NCBI GenBank assembly: GCA_002287215.1
Contig: LMVO01000001.1
Location: 173,470-237,469 of the forward strand
Direction: 5' to 3'
DNA: 64,000 nt
DNA from: Methanocorpusculum parvum
Lineage (GTDB): Archaea; Halobacteriota; Methanomicrobia; Methanomicrobiales; Methanocorpusculaceae
How positions within the stretch are numbered: the stretch's first letter is position 1; every line of letters starts with the position of its first letter. The translations under genes were made by a program, and so were the position numbers. Under the pieces are notes generated by a model. That model searched no databases, was not told the origin of the DNA, and saw only the letters and a program-made list of their open reading frames with translations. Positions 26,322 to 36,507 of the stretch are shown piece after piece.

Positions 26322-27085
26322 TTCAGCTCCTCTATGATCAGTTTTGCAACCTTTTCTCCGGACAGAAGCATACCTCCAAACACCGGCCCCATACGCGGAG
26401 ATCCAAACACGCCGTTTGCTGCCATTCCGCAGACATAGAGGCCGGGATAGATCATTTTGGTATTTTCTACCGTCATTGCTTCACCTTCGGCCGCATTTAA
26501 GGAACGCTCCCCGCAGACTTTTCCGGCAGGCGTGTTCAGGATGATGTTGTTCTTTCTTGCCGCCGTTTCCGTGATCATACAGGGATGACCGGTTGCATCC
26601 ACGACGACCTTTGCCCGGAAGGAAAGCGGGTCTACATGAAGTCCCTCCCTTACAACCGGCCCCCAGTTCACGACAACACCCGAAACTCTGTCATCTTTAA
26701 AAACCACATCTTCCACGCTCATAGCGTTGTGGATCAGAACACCTCTTTTTGCGGCATGATAGATCAGAGCTGATGTTGCCAGAACACTATCACAGGTCAC
26801 GAGATGATCGTTATAGCGTTCGTATGGGATCTCCAGTTCGTCCAGAAGATATACTGCTTCATTTTGGATCGCAACTGATGAAAACATCATGGCTCCTCCC
26901 CACATCCCCCCTCCCGGGGCAAGTTTGCTCTCAAACATCGAAACTTTATATCCGGCTTCTGCGATCCGCAGCGCCGCAATAAGCCCTGAGGGTCCTGTTC
27001 CTGCAATTGCTGCATCGAAACACAGATTTTCCTGCAGTTTAGAAAACCAGGATTCTGTTATTGCTTTGGTTACTTCCAGGTCCAT
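26318..27085 (-). CDS. thi4: Thiazole biosynthesis enzyme Thi4 (archaeal ribulose/ribose thiazole synthase)
   Basis: From ATG 27085 the protein has 255 aa, the normal Thi4 length. GGAGG lies 8 nt upstream of that ATG. The frame is open far further, to 27304, but that stretch is the riboswitch and is not coding. The FAD/NAD Rossmann motif is IAGTGPSGLIAALR (about residues 32-45), followed by FESKLAPGGGMWGGAMMF. The C-terminal GMAANGVFGSPRMGPVFGGM is the Thi4 signature. Archaeal enzymes make the thiazole of thiamine from NAD and glycine, typically using sulfide. Confidence 0.93.
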   Translation of the reverse strand: MDLEVTKAITESWFSKLQENLCFDAAIAGTGPSGLIAALRIAEAGYKVSMFESKLAPGGGMWGGAMMFSSVAIQNEAVYLLDELEIPYERYNDHLVTCDSVLATSALIYHAAKRGVLIHNAMSVEDVVFKDDRVSGVVVNWGPVVREGLHVDPLSFRAKVVVDATGHPCMITETAARKNNIILNTPAGKVCGERSLNAAEGEAMTVENTKMIYPGLYVCGMAANGVFGSPRMGPVFGGMLLSGEKVAKLIIEELK

Positions 27086-27142
27086 TTTCATGTCCTCCCT
27101 GACGGCAGCCGGATAATGCACATGGGCAAGTATCGAAAAAAC

Positions 27143-27235
27143 GATTCCCTCCGCCGGCATTACCCGGATCAGGTTATATGGGTATGATCTCAGCCGGTGC
27201 AGCCGGATATCCGTCTGCATCAGCACCCCATTATC
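27143..27235 (-). promoter_or_regulatory. TPP riboswitch (THI element)
   Basis: On the minus strand this segment contains all conserved TPP aptamer blocks in order: GGGGTGC, CGGCTGAGATCATACCC, ACCTGATCCGGGTAATGCC and GCGGAGGGAATC. GAT at the 5' side pairs with ATC at the 3' side to close P1. It lies 57 nt upstream of thi4. A TTTTTT run follows the aptamer at once (minus strand), so regulation could act by termination or through the nearby ribosome site. It controls the thi4-thiE operon. Confidence 0.95.
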
Positions 27236-27397
27236 ATATCCGCATTTCTGGTATAAGGAATGCTCGTATCCAAAAAAATCTGAAATCCGGACATACGCGT
27301 CCAAACACCGTGTTCTCCTGCTAAATCCGTTTAACCCGGCCGCAAGGATTAATCATACAGACTTTCCATAACTAATCAAGCGGAGGTGCCAATCACC

Positions 27398-28204
27398 ATG
27401 AAAACAATACTGTATTACTTTACCGGCACAGGCAACTCGCTCGCCGTGGCCAAAGCAATATCCTCAAGGCTCCCTGAAACCGAACTTGTCCCCATCCCCA
27501 AACTTATGCTCGCTGGTGAGAGGATCACCGTTCCTGCTGACGCGAATGTCGGCATAGTGTATCCTCTTTATGCCATGGGCCTTCCCAAGATCGTCGTGAA
27601 TTTTTTCGCGCTTCTTGATCTCTCCCCTGCAGGCTATGTCTTTTCTGTAGTGACCGAAGGGGGAAAAAGCGGATCTCCGACAAAGCAGATCTCTGCGCTG
27701 TGCGAAAAAAGCGGCCATATGCTCAATGCCGCCTGGTGGATCCAGATGCCTGACAACTATATCCCCTTAAGTGCGCCGCCGGAGAAGTCTGTTGAGAAGA
27801 CCATCCGGGAAAATGCGCTTCGAAAAGTTGCTGTCATCGTTGAAGATATCAAAAACCGGCAGGGTTCGCTTGCAGGATTTACGGCAATCGGCAGCGTCAT
27901 GAAGCTCATGTATGGTCCTTTCATCAGAAACATCCATAACTTCGACAAAAAATTTGTCGTCAGCCCATCCTGCAACGGATGCCTGATATGTGTGCGGATC
28001 TGCCCGGTAAACAACATCCGGCCGCTGCCCCATGGAAAAAAAGAGTGGCTGCATACCTGTGAAGGCTGCCTTGCCTGCCTGCAGTTCTGCCCGGTCGAAG
28101 CTCTTTCCTGCGGAGGAAAAACTGCGAACCGTCCGCGGTATCACCACGCGAATGCGACCGTGGAAGACATGCTCGAACAGAAAGGCAGCATCGAAACAAA
28201 CTAA
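27398..28204 (+). CDS. EFR1-type ferrodoxin (flavodoxin domain + two [4Fe-4S] clusters)
   Basis: A 268-aa protein from ATG 27398, with GGAGGTG 12 bp upstream. The N-terminal flavodoxin-like domain binds FMN through YYFTGTGNSLAVA (residues 5-17). The C-terminal ferredoxin domain has CNGCLICVRICPV and CEGCLACLQFCPV (about residues 195-240). Such fusions are electron-transfer proteins of anaerobes. The gene stands alone between thi4 and secF. Confidence 0.9.
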   Translation: MKTILYYFTGTGNSLAVAKAISSRLPETELVPIPKLMLAGERITVPADANVGIVYPLYAMGLPKIVVNFFALLDLSPAGYVFSVVTEGGKSGSPTKQISALCEKSGHMLNAAWWIQMPDNYIPLSAPPEKSVEKTIRENALRKVAVIVEDIKNRQGSLAGFTAIGSVMKLMYGPFIRNIHNFDKKFVVSPSCNGCLICVRICPVNNIRPLPHGKKEWLHTCEGCLACLQFCPVEALSCGGKTANRPRYHHANATVEDMLEQKGSIETN

Positions 28205-28265
28205 TCCCTCTTTTTCCCTACGTATGAACGTGTATATATTCATTGAACGTAAATATTAGTTCAGT

Positions 28266-29171
28266 ATGAAACTCCCCAAATACGACATCAACAAGTACGA
28301 TCCAAAACGTATGATGGCAATCCCTGCTGTCCTTTTTGGCATCGCTCTTTTGATCGTCGGTATAACGTTTGCATTGACAGGTATGCCTGTCACACCCGGA
28401 ATTGATTTTGCCGGAGGGACGGCCGTTACCATCCATACGGATGATACCAAAGAAGAGATCGTCGCCTTCTTTGCCGGCTATGATCTGAAGTCTATCGATG
28501 AAGGTATCGGCTCGGGCGGCTATTATCTCAAGTTTGGTCCGATGTCCAACGAGGACATGATGACATTCAACGATCATGCCCTTTCGAAATATCCTGAAGC
28601 AAGCATCGACCAGATCGGTGCAAACTTCGGTTCAACGCTCCAGACCCAGGCGTTGTGGGCGATCATGTTTGCCTTCATCGGCATGGCAGCAGTCGTGTTC
28701 ATCGCTTTCAGAAAAGTCATTCCTGCCGTAACGGTCGTCTGCGCCGGTATTGCCGATATCACTATTACTGCCGCCGTCATGAACCTTCTTGGGATCGAAC
28801 TTTCCCTTGCAACGACGGCTGCTCTTCTGATGCTCATCGGTTACTCGGTTGACAGTAATATCCTGCTGACCACAAAAGTCCTTAAACGTCAGGGAAAACT
28901 AGAGGAAAAAATGGAAGGCGCGTTTCGCACGGGTATCATCATGACTACGACGACACTTGCCGCAATCATTGCCATGTTCCTCGTTGCATTCATCGGTCAG
29001 GTGCCGACGCTCTATTCCATCGCTGCCGTTTTGATAATCGGTCTTATCTGTGATATTATTTTCACCTGGGGTTTCAATGCCGGCATTCTCCGGATGTATC
29101 TATCCGGGTCGGAAAAATCTCAGACAACACCAAAACAACCTAAAAAGGACAGCAGAGGTGCAAAACAATGA
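28266..29171 (+). CDS. secF: Protein-export membrane protein SecF
   Basis: A 301-aa protein with six predicted membrane helices. The N-terminal motif GIDFAGGTAVTI follows helix 1, and helix 5-6 contains GYSVDSNILLTTKVLKRQG, the SecF/SecD signature. SecDF assists late steps of Sec translocation using the ion gradient. The order secF-secD with overlap (4 bp) is the archaeal arrangement, the reverse of bacteria. Confidence 0.95.
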   Translation: MKLPKYDINKYDPKRMMAIPAVLFGIALLIVGITFALTGMPVTPGIDFAGGTAVTIHTDDTKEEIVAFFAGYDLKSIDEGIGSGGYYLKFGPMSNEDMMTFNDHALSKYPEASIDQIGANFGSTLQTQALWAIMFAFIGMAAVVFIAFRKVIPAVTVVCAGIADITITAAVMNLLGIELSLATTAALLMLIGYSVDSNILLTTKVLKRQGKLEEKMEGAFRTGIIMTTTTLAAIIAMFLVAFIGQVPTLYSIAAVLIIGLICDIIFTWGFNAGILRMYLSGSEKSQTTPKQPKKDSRGAKQ

Positions 29172-30664
29172 GCTCAAAAAGATCATCCTCTCCTCAGAAA
29201 AAAGAGAAGAAGGAGTACTCCGGCTGGCATGCGGTGATCCGTGATCCGCGCGTGGTTCTTGTTCTTGTCTTAGTGGCTCTTTCTCTTGCGGCGATCTTTG
29301 TTCCGTTTGGAGACCGGGAAGGTTTTACGAACCTGCAGTTCGGTCTCGACCTTGACGGAGGTTCATGGATCCAGCTGGAGTTCCAGTCCGAAGTCGTGAC
29401 GATCGGCCAGGGTGCCGATGTTACGGCCGTAGCAGACAAGATGGGAAAAACACTTGACTGTACTGTCATTCCTATTGGCCAGACCAAGATCGAGGTTCAG
29501 AAATCGGCGACAGATGCTGAGCTTCGGGCCGCTGTCGAGTCTGCCGGAGCTTCGTTTGTCAGTTCTGAGCCGGGAGTAGGTACGGATACGGCAGATACTA
29601 TTAAACGTATCCTTGAATCCAAAGTCAACAGTCTTGGCACAAGTGATGTAAAGGTCAATACGCTCACGAATATGGACGGCGTTTCCCAGTATGTCCGTAT
29701 CGAGATGGCGGGCGTAGATATGCAGACTGCTCAGGAACTTGTCGGGACCCAGGGTCTTTTCGAACTTCGTATCGTTACAACCGGGAATGAAACCGCGCAC
29801 GTCTTGTACGGCGACTCGGTCGTTTCTGTCCAGACGCCGACCCAGAACCCTGCTGGTTCTGACAACTGGGGTGTGGCATTCGGTATCGACAACAACGGAG
29901 CAGAGGCACTTCAGCAGGCCTGCATCACGTACGGTGCGACCACGAACCCTGCTGCTCACGAACTGGTCATGTATCTTGACGAAAAACTTGTCTACAGCGC
30001 TCCGCTCTCCGCGGATCTTGCCGCATCCATCGCGAAAAGCCCGGTGAACAGTCTGTATGCCGGAACCGGTCACGGGGATGAAGGTAAAGAGCAGGCGCAG
30101 GAGCTTGAGATCCATCTGCGGGCAGGCGCTCTTCCAGTCCAGGTCGAGATCGCCGGTTCCGGTTCGACTTCGGCGGTGCTTGGTGACTACTTCAAGATCA
30201 TTTGTCTGATAGCTGCGATCGCGGCACTCGCGGCAGTTGCTTTGATGGTGTATCTCAGATACCGTACCCCGGAGATCGTTCTGCCGATGATCGCCACGAA
30301 TGTTGCCGAGATCGTTATCCTTCTCGGGATCGCCGTCTTCATCCAGCAGCTGGATATCGCGGCCATCGCGGCGCTGATAGCGGTTCTTGGAACCGGTATC
30401 GATCAGCTGGTCATCATCACCGATGAGGTCATGCATGAAGGCCGGGTCCCGTCTCAGGCCCTCTATCTCAAACGCCTGAAGCGCGCTCTGGTTATCATCA
30501 TGACTTCAGCAGCCACTGTAATAATCGCCATGTTCCCGCTGATCATCATGGATCTCTCCACTCTGAAGGGATTTGCGATCATCAGCATTCTTGGTATCCT
30601 GATCGGTGTTCTCATTACACGTCCGGCTTACGGTCGTGTCATGATGGAGATCATGGCAAAATAA
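29168..30664 (+). CDS. secD: Protein-export membrane protein SecD
   Basis: A 498-aa protein. Helix 1 (VVLVLVLVALSLAAIFVPF) is followed by the SecD motif FGLDLDGGSWIQLE (about residues 58-71), a large external P1 domain, and five C-terminal helices with VLGTGIDQLVIITDEVMHE (about residues 417-435). Translationally coupled to secF. A T-rich stretch follows the stop. Confidence 0.95.
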   Translation: MSSKRSSSPQKKEKKEYSGWHAVIRDPRVVLVLVLVALSLAAIFVPFGDREGFTNLQFGLDLDGGSWIQLEFQSEVVTIGQGADVTAVADKMGKTLDCTVIPIGQTKIEVQKSATDAELRAAVESAGASFVSSEPGVGTDTADTIKRILESKVNSLGTSDVKVNTLTNMDGVSQYVRIEMAGVDMQTAQELVGTQGLFELRIVTTGNETAHVLYGDSVVSVQTPTQNPAGSDNWGVAFGIDNNGAEALQQACITYGATTNPAAHELVMYLDEKLVYSAPLSADLAASIAKSPVNSLYAGTGHGDEGKEQAQELEIHLRAGALPVQVEIAGSGSTSAVLGDYFKIICLIAAIAALAAVALMVYLRYRTPEIVLPMIATNVAEIVILLGIAVFIQQLDIAAIAALIAVLGTGIDQLVIITDEVMHEGRVPSQALYLKRLKRALVIIMTSAATVIIAMFPLIIMDLSTLKGFAIISILGILIGVLITRPAYGRVMMEIMAK

Positions 30665-30675
30665 TTTTTTTTTAA

Positions 30676-31956
30676 TCACGGCGTTTTTTTCTGGTTTTTG
30701 ATCGTCGTCATCAGTTTCTGCAGTTTGGCAAGGATCTCCTGTCTGCCGGCCGGTTTCACGAAGGCCGTTTTGTCAGTTATGACAGGATCAGACCTGATAT
30801 GCGCAGCCGTTTTTTCTGAAAGAACTGCTATGATCCAGTCGATCACCGGGTCATGATTTACAATGGCCCCATGCTCCGCTTCTGTTTTGAGCAGACGTTC
30901 GTTTCCCTGCGGATCTTTTCCAAGCTTTTCGAGATGGCCGAACATCGTTGCCGAATCCGTCGGAACACACCCGTCGCCTGCATGATCGTAGATGATGTGG
31001 GTGATCTCCGGCTCATTTGGGTCATCTGAGAATATCAGTGATCTGATCGTCTGGTGATTTATCCCGACAGCGAAGTATGAACGGTCGAGTTCCGGCAGGG
31101 TCCGGCTGTCATTTTCCAGTCTGAGGGCGTTCCCGTCACCAAAGAGCTGCTGCAGGGTCATCGCATACTCCTTTGGGGTCATCGGTTCGTAAACATTCAC
31201 CCCGGCATCTCTGATCTGTCCTGCCGGTAAATAATACGGTTCTCCGTCCGGTATGCTGTCTTCAGCCGGCATCTCATCATTCACCGGAATGTTTTTTGTA
31301 TAATGATACATCGGATGCCGGCTGAAATACGTCATCGTCGGGATCAGATCGCTTCCTGAAGGAAAACTCGTCCGTACATCCCGGGTGATCTTCGTTACTG
31401 CATCAAACAAACCTCCGGGAATATACGTCAGCTCCCCGGTCAGCGCTGTGTTTATTATATCGGGGGTGCCCTCGTAGGGTGTTGCGAGGGTCATGATCTT
31501 TCCGACCGTGTCGCTGCCGAACATCCCGAGATAGGCGGAAACGATCAGTCCTCCCAGGCTGTGCGCAATAAGATCTGCTCCGGAAGCTCCGGCGGCATGC
31601 AGGGTCCGGCGGATCTGCTGATCGAGCAGCTTTGCGGTATCTTTTTTGGACTGACGGAAATCATAGGAGAAAAAGTAGACGCCTCTTTTTGGAAATTCAG
31701 CACAGAGCCGGTCGATGATTTTCTTGTAAGGGTACTCAAACGCTCCCATCGCCCCGTATTCACGTTCATCCTCGGATAGAGCCGCAAGGTCCTTTTCATT
31801 ATTTTTTACAAAGAGAGGGTTTTGTATTCTCATCATCTCGCCGAGTTTTGTAAGTTTCAGCGAATACTCTACCCAGACAAGATCGCCCTCCTGATCATAA
31901 AGCCGGCTTCCCATGATGCCGGGTATAAATATCACCGGATTGTGTGTCATCGTCAT
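30676..31956 (-). CDS. Alpha/beta hydrolase, lecithin:cholesterol acyltransferase-like
   Basis: A 426-aa LCAT/phospholipase-like hydrolase. PVIFIPGIMGSRLYD near the N-terminus forms the oxyanion region, the nucleophile elbow is IAHSLGGLIVSAYLG (about residues 130-145), and HAGDGCVPTDSA plus EHGAIVNHDPVIDWI near the C-terminus supply the acid and His. No signal peptide is seen, so it is probably cytoplasmic. Substrate unknown; membrane-lipid turnover is possible. Confidence 0.8.
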   Translation of the reverse strand: MTMTHNPVIFIPGIMGSRLYDQEGDLVWVEYSLKLTKLGEMMRIQNPLFVKNNEKDLAALSEDEREYGAMGAFEYPYKKIIDRLCAEFPKRGVYFFSYDFRQSKKDTAKLLDQQIRRTLHAAGASGADLIAHSLGGLIVSAYLGMFGSDTVGKIMTLATPYEGTPDIINTALTGELTYIPGGLFDAVTKITRDVRTSFPSGSDLIPTMTYFSRHPMYHYTKNIPVNDEMPAEDSIPDGEPYYLPAGQIRDAGVNVYEPMTPKEYAMTLQQLFGDGNALRLENDSRTLPELDRSYFAVGINHQTIRSLIFSDDPNEPEITHIIYDHAGDGCVPTDSATMFGHLEKLGKDPQGNERLLKTEAEHGAIVNHDPVIDWIIAVLSEKTAAHIRSDPVITDKTAFVKPAGRQEILAKLQKLMTTIKNQKKTP

Positions 31957-32201
31957 GATAGTATGATTTTCCCGGGCAAGATGCGTATTCTCTCTTCCGT
32001 CTCGCCTGAATGTATGATGTACTGCCGGGGATAATGAAGATATCCTGCCGGCGTAAATATATATTTTTCAGTATTTAGTATATATTTTTATTATGAAATA
32101 AATATATTTTGAAGTAAGAATATTTTTATACAGTATATCTATTGTCTAATCAGAGATTAGTCTTATTATCTATCCTGCTGACATGTATATGGTACAAAAT
32201 C
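31957..32201 (+). promoter_or_regulatory. AT-rich upstream region of carA
   Basis: This 245-bp gap separates divergent genes. From about 32055 to 32140 it is almost pure A/T with several TATA-like runs (TATATATTTT, TAAATATATTTT, ATTTTTATAC). The carA promoter should lie here; the exact box cannot be chosen by eye. No repeat or ORF is seen. Confidence 0.45.
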
Positions 32202-33263
32202 ATGAAGGCTGTCTTAGGACTTGAAGATGGGACGATCATCACCGGAACCGGCTTCGGCGTCGAAGGTTCCGCGTCCGGTGAACTGGTTGTCACCCTTGTA
32301 TCTACAGGATACATGGAAGCCCTTAGTGATCCGAGCGTATCCGGACAACTGCTGATGTTCGGATACCCGCTAGTCGGAAACTACGGAGCAAATAAAGATC
32401 AGCTCCAGCATGAAAAAGTTCACGCTGCGGGAACAATTGTGCGTGAACTCTGCGTTCATCCCAAACACCAGCCGACGCTTGGTGAATTCTTCGAAGACAA
32501 CGGTCTTATCGGCATCGAAGGTGTTGACACCCGGATGCTCACGATAAAACTGCGTGAACAGGGTGTCATGCGTGCCGCCCTTATCACCGGTTCCGACGAC
32601 GGATACAAAGCCGTCAGTATGGCACAGACCGCTCCTGTCCAGGAGACCCGCGACCTCATCTCCGGCGTCACCTGTCAGGCTCCCTATCACATCGAAGGAA
32701 AGGGCAAAAAAATTGCTGTCCTTGACCTTGGATGCAGAAAGTCCATACTTACCAGCCTGAAAAACCGCGGTGCAGACATCTATGTCTACCCGTACGGAAC
32801 ACCGGCTGATGTGATCATGGCAGAAAAACCGAGCGCTCTATTCTTAACGAACGGACCCGGCTACCCGTTTGCCGCGCCAAAAGCAATCTCCTGCGTGAAA
32901 GATATCCTTGGAACCATCCCGGTCCACGGGATCTGCATGGGAACCGAGATCATCGCCGCAGCGCTCGGCGGTCAGGTCGAAAAACTCAGACTTGGTCACA
33001 GAGGAGCAAGCCAGCCCGTCAAATTCTCTGACGGTACGGTCGCCGTAACCTTCCAGGGACATGGCTACGCCGTAGTTGGTGACAGTCTTCCGGAAGGCTG
33101 CGAGGTCAACTGTATCAATGCAAACGACGGCACGGTCGAAGGCTTCGTGAACAACGACCTCGGCGTGTACTGTGTTCAGTTCCACCCGGAGCACGACGGA
33201 ATCTACGACGGCGTGGAAAAACCGATTTACGATATCATGTACAGAGGAATCCCTGATGCCTAA
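32202..33263 (+). CDS. carA: Carbamoyl-phosphate synthase small subunit
   Basis: A 353-aa glutamine amidotransferase that supplies ammonia to CarB for pyrimidine and arginine synthesis. It begins MKAVLGLEDGTIITG; the ATG at 32202 is the natural start, with 20 extra in-frame codons upstream that look non-coding. The catalytic Cys is in VHGICMGTEI (about residue 245) and the His-Glu pair in QFHPEHDG (about 335). It overlaps carB by 8 bp. Confidence 0.96.
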   Translation: MKAVLGLEDGTIITGTGFGVEGSASGELVVTLVSTGYMEALSDPSVSGQLLMFGYPLVGNYGANKDQLQHEKVHAAGTIVRELCVHPKHQPTLGEFFEDNGLIGIEGVDTRMLTIKLREQGVMRAALITGSDDGYKAVSMAQTAPVQETRDLISGVTCQAPYHIEGKGKKIAVLDLGCRKSILTSLKNRGADIYVYPYGTPADVIMAEKPSALFLTNGPGYPFAAPKAISCVKDILGTIPVHGICMGTEIIAAALGGQVEKLRLGHRGASQPVKFSDGTVAVTFQGHGYAVVGDSLPEGCEVNCINANDGTVEGFVNNDLGVYCVQFHPEHDGIYDGVEKPIYDIMYRGIPDA

Positions 33264-36200
33264 AAACACCTCACTTAAAAAAGTCCTGCTCATCGGATCG
33301 GGACCGATCCAGATCGGACAGGCTGCCGAGTTTGACTACGCAGGAAGCCAGGCATGTAAAGCTGTGCGTGAAGAGGGTATTGAAGTTGTCTTAGTCAACT
33401 CCAACCCGGCGACGATCCAGACCGATCCTGAAACTGCGGACAAAGTCTATGTTGAACCGCTGAAAGCAGAGATCATCGCTGAGATCATCAAAAAGGAAAA
33501 GCCGGACGGTATCCTCTCAGGTATGGGCGGCCAGACCGGTCTGAACCTTACAGCTGAACTCTATGAAATGGGCGCCCTTGAAGGCGTCCAGATCCTCGGC
33601 ACCCCGCTCGAAGCAATCTATCATGGTGAAGACCGTGATCTCTTCAAGAAACTTATGATCGAGATCGGTGAACCGGTCCCGAAAAGTTTCATCTTGACCA
33701 AAATCGAGCAGCTCGAAGAGGCCTATGCGGAAGTCGGTCTTCCCGCGATCATCCGCCCGGCATACACCCTTGGAGGAAGCGGCGGCGGCGTTGCGAGCAC
33801 CAAAGATGAACTGAAAAAGATCGTTGAGTACGGTCTGACAAAGTCCCGTGTTCACCAGGTCCTGATCGAGGAATCGGTCAAAGGCTGGAACGAGATCGAG
33901 TTCGAGGTCATGCGCGATGCGGCTGACACCTGTATCATCATCTGCGGTATGGAAAACGTCGACCCGATGGGTGTTCACACCGGTGAGTCCGTCGTCGTCG
34001 CGCCGATCCTGACCCTGACCTCTGACGAGTTCGGGATCATGCGCCGGGCAGCGATCAAGATCATCCGTGCACTCAATGTTCAGGGTGGATGTAATATCCA
34101 GTTCGCGTTTAACAACGGCGACTACAGAGTCATTGAAGTCAACCCGCGTGTCTCGCGTTCATCGGCTCTTGCCTCAAAAGCGACCGGTTACCCGATCGCC
34201 CGCGTGGCTGCAAAAGTCGCAATCGGCCTGCACCTCGATGAGATCAAAAACACGGTCACTGGCTGCACGCCTGCCTGCTTTGAACCGGCTGTCGATTATG
34301 TCGTGGTCAAAGTTTCCAGATGGCCGTTTGACAAGTTCAAGACCGCCGACCGGACCCTTACGACAGCGATGAAAAGCACCGGCGAGGTCATGGCGATCGG
34401 CCGTACCGTTGAAGAAGGATTCAAGAAAGCTCTCCGCTCGCTTGATACGGATATCTACCGGCACACCGACTTAAATGAGATCAGAATGATCCTCTCCCGC
34501 CCGACCGATGAGAGATTCCCGACCCTCTTCGACGCCTTCCGCCTTGGAATGACCGTCAAGGAAGTCTACGACCTCACTCAGATCGAGCCGTTCTTCTTAG
34601 AAAAGATCCAGAATGTTGTGGACATCGAGCTTGAGCTCCGTGACCACCCGACTGAAGAGCTTGTCAAGACCTCCAAGAAGTTTGGATTCTCCAACGCCGA
34701 GATCCGCGAACTTACCGGCTGGAACATCTACAAGATCGAAAGCCTTGTTGGTCTGCCGACCTACAAGATGGTCGACACCTGCTCGGCCGAGTTCCCGGCA
34801 AAGACGCCTTACTACTACTCCACCTGGGAGCAGGAGTGCGAACTTACCCTGTCGGACAAGAAAAAGATCCTCATCCTTGGTTCCGGTGCGATCCGTATCG
34901 GTCAGGGTATCGAGTTTGATTACTGCACGGTCCACGCAGTCAAGTCCCTGCGTGAAGAAGGCATCGAGGTCCATATCTTAAATAACAACCCGGAGACGGT
35001 CTCGACCGACTTCGACACCTCGGACCGCCTGTACTTCGAACCCATGCAGCTCGAAGATGTCGTCAACATCTTGAGAAAAGGCGATTATGACGGCGTAATG
35101 GTTCAGTTCGGCGGCCAGAACTCCGTCAACCTCGCCATCCCAATCCAGGAGGAGATCAAACTCTTCGGTCTGAAGACCAAAGTCCTTGGAACGAGCCCCG
35201 ACAACATGGATGTTGCCGAAGACAGAAACCGGTTCAGCGTCCTTCTGGAAAACAACAACATCCCGTCTCCGGCAAACGGTTCCGCCTACTCGGAAAAGGA
35301 AGCCTACGCGATCGCAAACAAAATCGGCTACCCGGTCTTAGTTAGACCAAGCTACGTCCTCGGCGGCCGTGCAATGGAACTTGTTCACGATGAACTTGAA
35401 CTCCAGACCTACATCAAAGAGGCCGTCCGCGTCTCCAACACCCACCCGGTCTTAATCGACAGATACCTCGATAATGCAACCGAGCTGGACGTGGACGCCG
35501 TTTCCGACGGCGAAACCGTTCTGATCGGCGGCGTGATGGAACACATCGAAGAAGCCGGTGTCCACTCCGGAGACTCCGCTTGTGTTATCCCGACCCAGAC
35601 CCTCACTCCTGAGCAGATCGCGACCGTCAAAGAGTACACGCGAAAGATCGCCCTTTCTCTTGGCGTGATCGGTCTGATCAACATCCAGTATGCCCTTCAC
35701 AAAGGAACGGTCTATGTCCTCGAGGCAAACCCGCGTGCGAGCCGTACGGTCCCGTTCGTCTCCAAGGCGACCGGTATCCCCCTTGCAAAGATCGCGGCAA
35801 AACTCATGATCGGCAAGAAACTTGCAGATCTTGGATTCGAGGAGAAAGAGATCAAGCACGTCGCAGTAAAAGAAGTTCTTCTTCCCTTCTCCAGACTGCC
35901 GGGTGTCGATCCGATCCTCGGTCCGGAGATGAAGAGTACCGGTGAAGTCATCGGTATCGATTACGACTTCGGCAGAGCATTCTACAAGGCAAGTCAGGCG
36001 GCAGACAACACCTTCCCGCTGAAAGGAAACGTGTTCATCTCGGTCACCAACGATCAGAAGTATGAGATCCTGCCGATCGCCAGAAAACTCCATGATCTCG
36101 GCTTCTCGCTCTATGGAACGGAAGGCACGGTCAAGTTCCTTACCCAGCAGGACATCCCGATGAACCTTGTCAGAAAGGTCCAGGAAGGTTCCCCCAACAT

Positions 36201-36417
36201 CCTGGATATGATCCGGGCACTGGATGTGCATCTCCTCATCAACACACCCGGCGATAAAAATGCACGGGCCGATCACCTGCAGATCATGCGGGCAAGCATC
36301 GACTACTCGATCCCCTACATCACGACCATCTTCGGAGCAGAGGCCGCAGTCCAGGCGATCGAATCGATGAAGACCAACAAGATCACGATCGAGCCGCTGA
36401 GTCACTACCTCAGCTGA
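33256..36417 (+). CDS. carB: Carbamoyl-phosphate synthase large subunit
   Basis: A 1053-aa protein of full length. The two homologous ATP-grasp halves each start with a dinucleotide-like loop (LLIGSGPIQIGQ and LILGSGAIRIGQG) and carry GGSGGGVAS / GGRAMELV ATP-binding loops. The MGS-like C-terminal domain follows (LYGTEGTVKFLTQ). The ATG at 33256 lies inside the 3' end of carA, so expression is coupled. Codon use is strongly biased, as in highly expressed genes. Confidence 0.97.
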   Translation: MPKNTSLKKVLLIGSGPIQIGQAAEFDYAGSQACKAVREEGIEVVLVNSNPATIQTDPETADKVYVEPLKAEIIAEIIKKEKPDGILSGMGGQTGLNLTAELYEMGALEGVQILGTPLEAIYHGEDRDLFKKLMIEIGEPVPKSFILTKIEQLEEAYAEVGLPAIIRPAYTLGGSGGGVASTKDELKKIVEYGLTKSRVHQVLIEESVKGWNEIEFEVMRDAADTCIIICGMENVDPMGVHTGESVVVAPILTLTSDEFGIMRRAAIKIIRALNVQGGCNIQFAFNNGDYRVIEVNPRVSRSSALASKATGYPIARVAAKVAIGLHLDEIKNTVTGCTPACFEPAVDYVVVKVSRWPFDKFKTADRTLTTAMKSTGEVMAIGRTVEEGFKKALRSLDTDIYRHTDLNEIRMILSRPTDERFPTLFDAFRLGMTVKEVYDLTQIEPFFLEKIQNVVDIELELRDHPTEELVKTSKKFGFSNAEIRELTGWNIYKIESLVGLPTYKMVDTCSAEFPAKTPYYYSTWEQECELTLSDKKKILILGSGAIRIGQGIEFDYCTVHAVKSLREEGIEVHILNNNPETVSTDFDTSDRLYFEPMQLEDVVNILRKGDYDGVMVQFGGQNSVNLAIPIQEEIKLFGLKTKVLGTSPDNMDVAEDRNRFSVLLENNNIPSPANGSAYSEKEAYAIANKIGYPVLVRPSYVLGGRAMELVHDELELQTYIKEAVRVSNTHPVLIDRYLDNATELDVDAVSDGETVLIGGVMEHIEEAGVHSGDSACVIPTQTLTPEQIATVKEYTRKIALSLGVIGLINIQYALHKGTVYVLEANPRASRTVPFVSKATGIPLAKIAAKLMIGKKLADLGFEEKEIKHVAVKEVLLPFSRLPGVDPILGPEMKSTGEVIGIDYDFGRAFYKASQAADNTFPLKGNVFISVTNDQKYEILPIARKLHDLGFSLYGTEGTVKFLTQQDIPMNLVRKVQEGSPNILDMIRALDVHLLINTPGDKNARADHLQIMRASIDYSIPYITTIFGAEAAVQAIESMKTNKITIEPLSHYLS

Positions 36418-36507
36418 TCACTCCAATCATCTCCTTTTTTTCTCCGCTCATTATTCCTCCCCCTCTTCACCGACACGCATAATACCTCCCCCGCCCAAAA
36501 ATGAATC

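Noticed and set aside
27086..27304. 72 extra N-terminal residues of Thi4
   Set aside because: The segment contains a TPP riboswitch, and the ribosome site favours ATG 27085.
29363..30436. 357-aa minus-strand ORF
   Set aside because: Shadow of secD; the plus-strand frame has all SecD motifs.
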